DNA of 64,000 nucleotides, taken from Mucilaginibacter gotjawali. GTDB lineage: Bacteria > Bacteroidota > Bacteroidia > Sphingobacteriales > Sphingobacteriaceae. Below the pieces are notes generated by a model. The model was not told where the DNA came from. It did not search any database and worked only from the letters and a program-made list of their open reading frames with translations. The stretch lies in the NCBI RefSeq assembly GCF_002355435.1, contig NZ_AP017313.1:1426001-1490000 (forward strand), in the 5' to 3' direction. A program made the position numbers and the translations under genes. This document shows, one piece after another, positions 56,438 to 64,000 of this stretch (the stretch's first letter is position 1; every line of letters starts with the position of its first letter).

Positions 56438-57406
56438 TCACTGCTGTTGTTGTTGTTGCATGATCTCCATATAACGCTGATAGCTGTTTTTAGGCGTTTC
56501 GGAAATGATGTTGGTGATATGCGCTTCGTTGATCTGGATGTCGGAATTGCTTAATACATTTTCATCGTCTACCGATACCGCAACCTCCAGTTTATGGTTT
56601 GATGACCCTTTGTATACGCCTTTAACAGGCGAACAATCTGAAAAATTACGGCCAACGGCCAGGCGCACATGAGTTTCGTTAGCGATGCAGTTATTGGTAG
56701 GGTCGATACCGAGCCAGCCATAGTCCGGGATATACGCTTCGGCCCAGGCATGGGTAGCGCCAATACCCCGTAAACCTGTACTCTTGCTGGTGCAGATATA
56801 GCCACTTACATAACGGGCAGGGATATGCACCATGCGCAGCATTTCCATCAGGATGTGCGCAAAATCCTGGCACACGCCGGCTTTTAACTTCCAAATTTCG
56901 TCCAGCGTGGTATCAACAGTAGTTACGCCCTTTATATATTCAAAGTTTTGATAAACATACTCGCAAAAGCGTAATACTACCTGGTAGGGTGCGTATTCGT
57001 TTAGTTTCTCATGGTTAACAATTGCGCGCAATTCATCCAGCCCGACAAAATATTCCTGTTTTAAAAAATCAATATACGGTACTACAAACTGCAACCGTTT
57101 CAGGTCCTCCCATTGCTGGTCGGGGAAAATATCGTTAACCGGCAGTTCGCGGTGTTTGGTTGCCACCCATATTTTTGAATTGATGATGAGTGCCATATGC
57201 GGTTCACTATAGGTAAAACTGCCTACTTCGTTGCCATAATAATCAATATGGGTATCCACATGCGGGTTTCCGGTGATGGTAAGTTCCTGTTTGATTACTT
57301 CCTGGTATGCGTCCTTAATCGGAAACAGGATGATCTGGTTGGCACTGTCGCGTACGGGGCTTTCGTAAATATATCGGGTGATGTGTTGGATCTCAAATTC
57401 GGGCAT
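56438..57406 (-). CDS. Transglutaminase-like cysteine protease family protein
   Basis: This 322-residue protein has the N-terminal bacterial transglutaminase domain (2-85) and the transglutaminase core with the triad Cys179 (AGVCQDFAHIL), His219 (ATHAWAEAY) and Asp235 (GIDPTNN). It ends in a run of glutamines. It belongs to the conserved triad with the alpha-E and ATP-grasp genes upstream; in related clusters it is proposed to cut or cross-link peptides made by the ATP-grasp partner. It is cytosolic, with no signal peptide. Confidence 0.92.
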   Translation of the reverse strand: MPEFEIQHITRYIYESPVRDSANQIILFPIKDAYQEVIKQELTITGNPHVDTHIDYYGNEVGSFTYSEPHMALIINSKIWVATKHRELPVNDIFPDQQWEDLKRLQFVVPYIDFLKQEYFVGLDELRAIVNHEKLNEYAPYQVVLRFCEYVYQNFEYIKGVTTVDTTLDEIWKLKAGVCQDFAHILMEMLRMVHIPARYVSGYICTSKSTGLRGIGATHAWAEAYIPDYGWLGIDPTNNCIANETHVRLAVGRNFSDCSPVKGVYKGSSNHKLEVAVSVDDENVLSNSDIQINEAHITNIISETPKNSYQRYMEIMQQQQQQ

Positions 57407-57514
57407 TTCTTTAGATGTGAATTAGTGAGTTAGTGAATTATTGATTTTTGATCGGGGATTTCACCGATTAATTCCTCTTTCGGACTTTTCCGACTTTCCG
57501 GACTTTCGGACTTC

Positions 57515-58450
57515 CTATGAATTTGCAAAATAATGTTCATTAAGCGAATTACCTATTCCATAAAGTTCTTTCCTTATCTGCGTTAAAAACAGGTGCAGGC
57601 CTTCTTCTTCGATGGTGCGTACCGAACTGTATTTGATGCGGCTTTGCAGGCGGCCTATCTGGAACGACATTTCGCGGTAATCCTCAAGGTTGCTGTCGTC
57701 TTTCAGCCTGTCAAAATAACGCTGGATATTATTTACCGAATAGATCACCGACCGCGGGAAATCATTATTTAAAACCACTTGTTCCAATATGTTTGACGAT
57801 TCAAAACCTTCGCGGTAAGTTTTAAGGTACAGCTCATAACCACCCAGTGATTGCAGCAGGTGTTTCCAGTAACTGGTATCGGTCAACAGGTCGGGATTGT
57901 CATCAATGGAGCCGAATTTAGTATCGAGGATATCCACTGATTGAATCGCCCGCTCCAAATATTTGCCAATATTCATAAAGCTGCGGCCTTCACCCCGCTC
58001 CATGGTAATCTCCGCGGTACCGTAGTAAAGCATTACCTGTTTAATCAATACATCCAGCGTGCCTATAGGGTCCTCGCGCTGCAAGGCCCGCTCCAGCCGG
58101 GGTTCTTTCACCGTGTGGTAATACTCGTTTAAGCATTGCCAGAGATCTTTCGGGATATGCTCTTGTACACCTCTTGCATTTTCGCGGGCAAGGGTGATGA
58201 TATTTACAATAGAATTCGGATTATCCTTACCGATCACCATATATTTTAATACGGCACGGCTGTTGTTTTCCAGTTTCTCTGTCTCTTCCTCGCCTGATCC
58301 GGCAAAGATCCTGATCACCGGCTCCCAGGTAAATTCCTGCATTGCATCCTGCGATGAGGCATAATTAATTTTGAGCATACGCAACATGCCGTCGCTACGC
58401 TCAATGTAACGGCTTAACCAATAAAAACTTGCGGCTACTCTACTTAACAT
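57515..58450 (-). CDS. Alpha-E domain protein (DUF403)
   Basis: This 311-residue all-helical protein begins LSRVAASFYWLSRYIERSDG, the alpha-E signature, and continues with ENARGVQEHIPKDLWQ and RGEGRSFMNIGKYLERA. The domain is rich in conserved acidic residues and has unknown chemistry. It is almost always encoded beside a circularly permuted ATP-grasp enzyme and a transglutaminase, as here. Confidence 0.93.
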   Translation of the reverse strand: MLSRVAASFYWLSRYIERSDGMLRMLKINYASSQDAMQEFTWEPVIRIFAGSGEEETEKLENNSRAVLKYMVIGKDNPNSIVNIITLARENARGVQEHIPKDLWQCLNEYYHTVKEPRLERALQREDPIGTLDVLIKQVMLYYGTAEITMERGEGRSFMNIGKYLERAIQSVDILDTKFGSIDDNPDLLTDTSYWKHLLQSLGGYELYLKTYREGFESSNILEQVVLNNDFPRSVIYSVNNIQRYFDRLKDDSNLEDYREMSFQIGRLQSRIKYSSVRTIEEEGLHLFLTQIRKELYGIGNSLNEHYFANS

Positions 58451-58569
58451 TAGTTGAATTACGATTTATGAATTACGATTTACGATTTTTTATTTCGGAT
58501 TTCGGAATTTCGATTTCGGATTTTATGTTTTATTTTGGATTTTGTTTACTGCAAACTGCACACTGCACA

Positions 58570-60018
58570 CTAAGCTAATACCCACGTATCCTTACTGCCG
58601 CCACCCTGCGAGCTGTTTACCACAAGGGAGCCTTCTTTCAGCGCTACGCGCGTTAATCCGCCCGGCACGATCTCGATCCCCGAAGGGCCATACAAGGCAT
58701 AGGGCCTAAGGTCGACACGGCGCGGTTTTAGTTCGCCCTGCATGTAGCAGGGCGCGGCCGACAGGCTGATAGTTGGCTGCGCAATAAAGTTGCGCGGGTC
58801 TTTTAATACCTCCAGTTTATAATCTTCAATCTCCTTTTCGGTGGCCGCATGGCCCATCAGCATCCCATACCCGCCGCTGCCATTGGTTTTTTTGATCACC
58901 ATGTTATTGATGTTTTTAAACACCAACGCCCTTTCGTCCGGGTTGCCCAGCTGGTGGGTGGGTACGTTTTTCAGAATCGGTTCTTCGTTCAGGTAATAGC
59001 GGATCATATCCGGTACGTATACATAAACTGCTTTATCATCGGCTACGCCGGTACCTATCGCATTAACAATGGCCACATTCCCTTTACGGTAAGCGCCCAT
59101 CAGGCCGGCTACACCCAGCATACTGCCGGGGTTAAATACCAGCGGATCAAGATATTCATCGTCCACCCGGCGATAGATCACATCCACCTGTTGCAGGCCG
59201 GTGGTTGTTTTCATATAAACCTTATGGTTGTTCACCACCAGGTCGCGGCCCTCCACCAATTCAACGCCCATCAGGCGGGCAAGGGTAGTGTGCTCAAAAT
59301 AGGCTGAATTATAAATACCCGGCGTTAACAGTACAATGGTAGGGTTATTGATCTGCCGCGGCGACAAAGCCAGCAGGTTTTTATATAAAATGGTTGGATA
59401 CCCGGTTACGCTGCGAACGTTGCATTTAGGCAGCAGATCGGGGAAGAGGCGTTTGGTGATCTCCCGGTTCTCCAGCATATAACTTACACCCGAAGGAGTG
59501 CGCAGGTTATCCTCCAAAACATAAAAAGTACCATCATGATCGCGGATCAGGTCGATGCCCGAAATGTGTACATAAATATCATAGGGCACCTGCAGCTGGT
59601 ACATTTCGCGCAGGAAATGCGGGCAGGAGTAAATAATGTCTATCGGTACAATGCCATCCTTAATAATGAACTGGTTGTTGTAAACATCCTTTAAAAAAAG
59701 GTTAAGCGCGGTAAGGCGTTGTTTAATGCCTTTCTCTACAAATGCCCATTCATCGCCGGTAATGATACGGGGGATGATGTCAAAAGGAAAGATCTTTTCG
59801 ATTCCCTCGCCGCTGTTATAAACGGTGAAGGTAATGCCCTGGCTCATAAACAGCCGCTTGGCCAATTCTTCCTTTTTGTTAAGGTCATCCGCCGATTCTC
59901 CGGAAATATACTCAATTACCTTGCGGTAATGGTCGCGAACGAGCGCATTTTGCCCGTACATTTCGTCCCAAACCCCGCTAATAGGGCTGTATTTATCAAA
60001 ATAAGCTGATTCCTGCAT
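58570..60018 (-). CDS. Circularly permuted ATP-grasp protein (CP_ATPgrasp_2)
   Basis: This 482-residue protein has the family blocks GITFTVYNSGEGIEKIFPFD, GIDLIRDHDGTFYVLEDNLR, RRVDDEYLDPL, VKKTNGSGGYGMLMG and RPYALYGPSGIEIVPGG. ATP-grasp enzymes join a carboxylate to an amine using ATP. This subgroup is predicted to build peptide-like molecules, but no product is known to me. It is first in the triad (ATP-grasp, alpha-E, transglutaminase), with gaps of 119 and 108 bp that hold short repeats. Confidence 0.93.
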   Translation of the reverse strand: MQESAYFDKYSPISGVWDEMYGQNALVRDHYRKVIEYISGESADDLNKKEELAKRLFMSQGITFTVYNSGEGIEKIFPFDIIPRIITGDEWAFVEKGIKQRLTALNLFLKDVYNNQFIIKDGIVPIDIIYSCPHFLREMYQLQVPYDIYVHISGIDLIRDHDGTFYVLEDNLRTPSGVSYMLENREITKRLFPDLLPKCNVRSVTGYPTILYKNLLALSPRQINNPTIVLLTPGIYNSAYFEHTTLARLMGVELVEGRDLVVNNHKVYMKTTTGLQQVDVIYRRVDDEYLDPLVFNPGSMLGVAGLMGAYRKGNVAIVNAIGTGVADDKAVYVYVPDMIRYYLNEEPILKNVPTHQLGNPDERALVFKNINNMVIKKTNGSGGYGMLMGHAATEKEIEDYKLEVLKDPRNFIAQPTISLSAAPCYMQGELKPRRVDLRPYALYGPSGIEIVPGGLTRVALKEGSLVVNSSQGGGSKDTWVLA

Positions 60019-60462
60019 AAATAATTGTATAAAATAAACCAGTTACTTTTAAAAATCGTAATTTATGAAGTGTTTTTGTATAAAAACGAATAAATCACTA
60101 AAAAAATTAATAAAATTTTAATTTTAATTGCAAATTAAGATAAATATTATAAATATTTCGATAAAAGATAATTGATTGATGGCGATCTGTGGTTGTAAAC
60201 TGAAAATTTTATAAAAAAAATATTAAATAACCCCTGGAAATTATGTTAGCTGTTTTTTGAGCCAGTAATGTGGTTGTTGAATCAGACAGGTAAGGCTTAT
60301 ATTCAAAAAAAGCGCCTTATAGTCTTTTCAAAAACAAGCCATTTATTTATAATGTTTTTGAATATCTTTCATACGTCTGTCATATTTAAAAGTCAACCGG
60401 GTTTACTAAATTATTTGTTATACTTTTACTACCGCAAACACTAAAATTACAAACAGAAAAAT
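60019..60462. other. AT-rich intergenic region between divergent genes
   Basis: This 444-bp region must hold the promoters of the ATP-grasp triad (leftward) and the ene-reductase (rightward). No palindrome, RNA gene or credible open frame was found. Confidence 0.45.
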
Positions 60463-61551
60463 ATGGAAGCCTACAAATTATTCACCCCAACAAAAGTGGG
60501 GAGTATAGCAGTAAAAAACCGCATCGTTATGTCGCCGATGACCCGTTGCCGCGCCATCGGCAATGTGCCAAACGACCTGATGGCCGAATACTATGGCCAG
60601 CGCGCCGGCGCCGGATTGATCATTACCGAAGGTACATCCCCTTCGCCAAACGGTTTGGGTTATGCCCGCATCCCCGGTATTTTTAGCCAGGAACAAGTGG
60701 AAGGATGGAAAAAAGTAACCTCGGCCGTGCATGCTAAAGGCGGCAAGATCGTTATCCAGTTTATGCACTCAGGCCGTATCGGTCACCCCGCAAATTTGCC
60801 CGAAGGAGCAGTACTGCTTGGTCCCTCAGCTGTAAAAGCAGCCGGCCAGATGTGGACCGACAGCCAGCAAATGCAGGACATGGGTACGCCAAAAGCGATG
60901 ACCGCCGAAGAAATAGTATCCACCAAAGCTGAGTTTGTTGCCGCCGCCAAAAACGCTATCGAAGCTGGTTTCGACGGTGTTGAACTGCATGGCGCGAACG
61001 GTTACTTGTTAGAGCAATTCCTGTCGCCATTCAGCAATGTGCGTGAAGATAATTATGGTGGCAGTATCGAAAACCGCGCCCGGTTTGTAGTTGAAGTAGC
61101 AACCGAAGTAGCCGCAGCCATCGGCGCGGATAAAACAGGCATCCGTTTGTCGCCTTACGGTGTGGCCAGCGATATGCCGCATTACCCCGAGATCGACGCT
61201 ACTTACCAGTACCTGGCAAGGCAGCTCAATAATATCGGCATCGCTTATATCCACGTGGTAGATCATTCAGCAATGGGTGCGCCTGCAGTGCCTTTGGCTA
61301 TTAAACAAACTATCCGCCATACTTTCACCAATACCATTATCCTGGCCGGTGGCTATGACCTTGCGCACGCTGAAGCCGACTTGCAAAGCGGGTTGGGTGA
61401 TATGATAGGGTTTGGTCGTCCGTTTATTAATAATCCCGATTTGGTTGAACGTTTTGAAGCCGAAAAACCATTATCTGCTGATTTAAAAATGGATTTGTTT
61501 TATTCGGCTGATGAAAAAGGGTATACCGATTACCCGGTATACAGTGATTAA
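60463..61551 (+). CDS. Alkene reductase (Old Yellow Enzyme family)
   Basis: This 362-residue FMN-dependent TIM-barrel protein begins LFTPTKVGSIAVKNRIVMSP. It carries VIQFMHSGRIGHPA, the substrate-binding FDGVELHGANGYLLEQFLSP with the conserved His/Asn pair, and DNYGGSIENRARF. The FMN phosphate site is near IGFGRPFINNPDL. It reduces activated C=C bonds, nitro compounds or electrophiles with NAD(P)H. It ends at a terminator. Confidence 0.95.
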   Translation: MEAYKLFTPTKVGSIAVKNRIVMSPMTRCRAIGNVPNDLMAEYYGQRAGAGLIITEGTSPSPNGLGYARIPGIFSQEQVEGWKKVTSAVHAKGGKIVIQFMHSGRIGHPANLPEGAVLLGPSAVKAAGQMWTDSQQMQDMGTPKAMTAEEIVSTKAEFVAAAKNAIEAGFDGVELHGANGYLLEQFLSPFSNVREDNYGGSIENRARFVVEVATEVAAAIGADKTGIRLSPYGVASDMPHYPEIDATYQYLARQLNNIGIAYIHVVDHSAMGAPAVPLAIKQTIRHTFTNTIILAGGYDLAHAEADLQSGLGDMIGFGRPFINNPDLVERFEAEKPLSADLKMDLFYSADEKGYTDYPVYSD

Positions 61552-61576
61552 TTAGTTTTAAGTGACTAAAATAGGG

Positions 61577-61608
61577 AAAAGGGTTAGCCGGATGGCTGGC
61601 CCTTTTTT
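61577..61608 (+). terminator. Terminator of the alkene reductase gene
   Basis: The stem AAAGGG..AGCC / GGCT..CCCTTT with loop GGAT is followed by T6, 26 bp after the stop. Confidence 0.8.
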
Positions 61609-62217
61609 ATTCGCTCGATTGCCGCAGGGGGGGCTTTGTGCGCATGGCCCTTGTTCCTCAACTTAGCAGGATCTTTCCCTCTTAGCCGCTGCCCGCTCAT
61701 GGCCGCGGGGGCCTAGTTACTTTTGTCTTGGCAAAAGTAACCAAAACCGTGTCAGCAGATAGGCTTCTTTGCCGCCAAGGCCTTTGGCGCGCAAAGCCGG
61801 AAAAACTGCCGGGGCTGCAATCTTTTTGCGGGGCTACCCTGTCGCTTTATTACCCTGTAATGCAAAAATTTGCTATGCCCCAACCCACTTCACAGGCCGG
61901 CAGTTTTTCCGGCTTTCTCCCGAAGCTTATCTGCTGACCTGGGACACAATCCTGTGATTTTTTCATTTCAGGATAAAGGAAGTGTTTAGAATTTAACCAA
62001 AATCAAAAGCGGGCAAAGGCCTGACAGAAAAGCGGGCCGGGGAGTCTGGCCTGCAGCGCTGAAGCTTTTTTCTGTCTTGATCTTTTGGTTACTTTTGGAT
62101 CAAGCCAAAAGTAACAGCCCCCGCGGCAATTGAGCGGGCAGCGGTTAAGAGTGAATAAAAAAATGCTCATAGTAAAATAAACAGCCCCCCTGCGGCGAGC
62201 GGTCAGCGGTTCAGAAA
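61607..62217. repeat. Large nested inverted-repeat element (about 0.6 kb)
   Basis: The outer arms are near CTCGATTGCCGCAGGGGG (61615) and its inverted copy near 62190-62210. The next arms, CCGCTGCCCGCTC...GCCGCGGGGGC followed by GTTACTTTTG..CAAAAGTAACCAAAA (61686-61746), have an inverted copy at 62086-62139. Further in are GTCAGCAGATA.GCTTC (61751-61767) with 61922-61938, and AAAGCCGGAAAAACTGCCGG (61793-61812) with 61897-61916 (perfect). Small frames inside (61728-61957) are not called as genes. The 780-bp gap holds no other feature. Confidence 0.85.
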
Positions 62218-62331
62218 AAACCAAAAATGCTCAAAGTACTATTAACCCTGCTAACCACCCCGCAGCAGTAAGAAAATTGCTTCGAAATTTCCCCCAAAAT
62301 ATCCCTACCTTGTTACAACCAATAACAACCC

Positions 62332-63672
62332 ATGAAGAGAAAAACATTTATCAAATTAAGCGGCACCTTTATGGCAGCACCTTTAATATCCCCCTACTAC
62401 TCCTTCGCGCAGCAGGACAGGCTAAAAAACTGGGCCGGCAACCTTACCTACAGCACCGGTAACGTATTTTACCCCACTACCGTGGCCGAAGTACAGCAAC
62501 TGGTAAAAGCGCATACCAAAATAAAGGCTCTCGGCACCCGGCATTGCTTCAACACCATTGCCGACAGCCGCGACAACCTGCTCTCTACCAGTAAAATGAA
62601 CCAGGTGGTGTCCCTTAACACTGCCGAAAATACAGTAACCGTTGAGGCCGGTATTAAATATGGCGAACTGGCCCCTTACCTGCACCAAAAGGGCTATGCC
62701 CTGCACAACCTGGCCTCGCTGCCGCATATTTCGGTGGGGGGCTCCATTACTACGGCTACGCATGGGTCGGGGATCAGGAACGGGAATTTGAGCAGCGCAG
62801 TAACCGGGCTGGAACTGGTGATCGCCGATGGCAGCATCGTACACTTCAGCAAAGCCGCCGATCGCGAAAAGCTGAACGCCGCCGTGGTGGGCCTGGGCGC
62901 CTTGGGCATTATTACCAAGGTTACTTTGGCCATACAACCCACCTTTATGGTGAGCCAGCGCGTATTTACCGGCCTGCCCATGGCACAGGTGAAGGAGAAT
63001 TTTGAAAAGATCATGTCCGCCGGGTATAGCGTGAGTTTGTTTTACGACTGGCAAACCGACCTCATTAACGAAGTCTGGATAAAGAGCCGCATCGGTACCG
63101 ACACCCTGCCCGATCAGCCCGAATTCTACGGCGCCAAAGCCGCCACCAAAAACCTGCACCCCATTATCGCTCTCGGCGCCGAAAACTGTACCGAACAGAT
63201 GGGCGTGCCCGGCCCCTGGTTTGAGCGGCTGCCGCACTTTAAAATGGGCTTTACCCCCAGCAGCGGTAAAGAACTGCAGGCCGAATATTTTGTGCCCCTG
63301 CACCACGCCGTAGCAGCTATTGAAGCCGTTGCCAAACTGGGCAAACAAATAGGCCCTCATTTATTTATCACCGAGATCCGCACCATTGCGGCCGACGACC
63401 TGTGGATGAGCCCCTGCCGCCACCAAACCTCGGTAACCATCCATTTTACCTGGAAGCAGGAAACCGAAGCCGTACTGGCACTGCTGCCGCAGATTGAACA
63501 GGCCCTGGCCCCTTTTAATCCCCGACCGCACTGGGGCAAAGTTTTTACCCTGGCGCCCAAAATTCTGGAGGCCCGCTACCCCAAATTGCACGACTTTAAA
63601 AAGCTGGTAGCCGCTTTTGATCCGCACGGCAAGTTCAGGAACGGGTTTTTGGAGAGGAATATTTATGGGTAA
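62332..63672 (+). CDS. FAD-linked oxidase, alditol oxidase / sugar-lactone oxidase type
   Basis: This 446-residue protein has a short leader (MKRKTFIKLSGTFMAAPLIS) possibly exported by Tat. It has an FAD_binding_4 domain (about 40-190) with ALGTRHCFNTIADS, whose His is the likely covalent FAD site, and LPHISVGGSITTATHGSG. The C-terminal substrate domain ends PHWGKVF...RYPKLHDFKKL and DPHGKFRNGFL. Relatives oxidise alditols or aldonolactones with O2 as acceptor. The GTRH in place of GTGHSF is a slight difference from AldO. Confidence 0.88.
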   Translation: MKRKTFIKLSGTFMAAPLISPYYSFAQQDRLKNWAGNLTYSTGNVFYPTTVAEVQQLVKAHTKIKALGTRHCFNTIADSRDNLLSTSKMNQVVSLNTAENTVTVEAGIKYGELAPYLHQKGYALHNLASLPHISVGGSITTATHGSGIRNGNLSSAVTGLELVIADGSIVHFSKAADREKLNAAVVGLGALGIITKVTLAIQPTFMVSQRVFTGLPMAQVKENFEKIMSAGYSVSLFYDWQTDLINEVWIKSRIGTDTLPDQPEFYGAKAATKNLHPIIALGAENCTEQMGVPGPWFERLPHFKMGFTPSSGKELQAEYFVPLHHAVAAIEAVAKLGKQIGPHLFITEIRTIAADDLWMSPCRHQTSVTIHFTWKQETEAVLALLPQIEQALAPFNPRPHWGKVFTLAPKILEARYPKLHDFKKLVAAFDPHGKFRNGFLERNIYG

Positions 63673-63807
63673 GGTAATTACCAGGGGGATGGGATAACGG
63701 GTTGTTTGTTTGCCGTTCGTTCTGTTATGGATAGTAGGTGCAATTGGATCAACACGAAGTAATCTTCCCGTTGGGGTACCGGCAGGTTCCCGCTTTCCTC
63801 TTTTTAC

Positions 63808-63815
63808 TATATTTG
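63808..63815 (+). promoter_or_regulatory. Candidate -7 element of the HAD gene
   Basis: TATATTTG matches TAnnTTTG, 6 bp before the ATG at 63822, as for rnhB and rluD. Confidence 0.35.
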
Positions 63816-63821
63816 CCCCCT

Positions 63822-64000
63822 ATGATCAACACCATCATCTTCGACCTTGGCGCGGTACTAATTGACTGGAACCCGGATTACCTTTACCGTAAGATTTTTG
63901 CAGATGAGGAAGAAATGAAAAACTTCCTGACCAACGTGACAAGTTCTGATTGGAACGAGGAACAGGATGCAGGCCGCCCCTTGCAGGAAGGAACTGATAT
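63822..64000 (+). CDS. HAD-superfamily hydrolase (3' end outside window)
   Basis: The 59 visible residues start MINTIIFDLGAVLIDWNPDY, which is HAD motif I in the form DLG.VL rather than DxDxT. That form suggests a haloacid dehalogenase-like or alpha-glucose-1-phosphatase-like member (YihX group). The rest is outside the window. Confidence 0.8.
   Translation, partial: MINTIIFDLGAVLIDWNPDYLYRKIFADEEEMKNFLTNVTSSDWNEEQDAGRPLQEGTD

Noticed and set aside
61728..61957. Two 60-70 codon frames inside the nested palindrome
   Set aside because: They follow the inverted-repeat sequence and show no coding character; similar frames arise wherever the element occurs.
62422..63360. A 312-codon minus-strand open frame
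   Set aside because: It is antisense to the FAD oxidase gene, is Gly/His-rich, and has no motif; the sense frame has clear family signatures.

Overview
The window reads as one 64 kb stretch of the chromosome of a Bacteroidota bacterium, most likely Sphingobacteriaceae (Mucilaginibacter/Pedobacter-like). The reasons are a SusC/SusD pair, a NUDIX-type arabinose regulator next to araBDA, DUF6588, DUF6886 and DUF4349 proteins, TAnnTTTG -7 promoter motifs, few Shine-Dalgarno sites, and many short palindromic intergenic repeats. No prophage, CRISPR array, rRNA or tRNA gene was seen. The genus is an inference.

Layout. 1-9.7 kb: a cut-off secreted enzyme-like protein, a secreted Gfo/Idh/MocA oxidoreductase, an amidohydrolase, a PLP deaminase, an outer-membrane DUF6588 protein, rluD and a class IV aminotransferase. 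9.7-13.1 kb: a small XRE regulator, an NHL-repeat lipoprotein with an odd tail, and a frameshifted propeller protein. 13.8-18.4 kb: a three-gene 2-oxoacid oxidoreductase operon (FAD/Fe-S GltD-like subunit, KorA, KorB). 18.5-22.6 kb: repeat-rich accessory DNA with a toxin-antitoxin pair, a broken REP-associated tyrosine transposase (RAYT) between oppositely oriented REP arrays, a frameshifted acyltransferase-like gene and a lone receiver protein. 22.9-32.8 kb: a siderophore-type TonB receptor, an acetyltransferase, a DUF6886 protein, a secreted tyrosine phosphatase and a SusC/SusD pair. 33-40.4 kb: two small unknowns, an aspartokinase of the ectoine-associated type, and araBDA with its NUDIX regulator. 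40.6-56.4 kb: an oligopeptide-type ABC permease, a PP2C phosphatase, rnhB, a glycosyltransferase, gcvT, comB, a dtd-mazG-DUF4349 operon, a Cys/Met PLP enzyme, an orphan antitoxin-like gene, rsgA, and two tandem lipoproteins with seven WKNG repeats each. 56.4-64 kb: the transglutaminase / alpha-E / ATP-grasp triad, an ene-reductase, a 600-bp nested palindromic element, an alditol-oxidase-like flavoprotein and the start of a HAD hydrolase.

How the genes work together. The Kor operon should oxidise a 2-oxoacid to acyl-CoA and pass electrons through Fe-S clusters and FAD to NAD(P). araBDA converts L-arabinose to D-xylulose 5-phosphate under a NUDIX-derived repressor. The ATP-grasp triad is a known conserved set thought to make and process peptide-like amides.

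Two things stand out. The first is the RAYT/REP locus, which has the layout of a REPtron, described mainly in Proteobacteria. The second is that at least six genes lose their frame, or their natural ATG start, at a single-base homopolymer length difference. That pattern looks more like base-calling error than gene decay and should be settled before any pseudogene call here is trusted.
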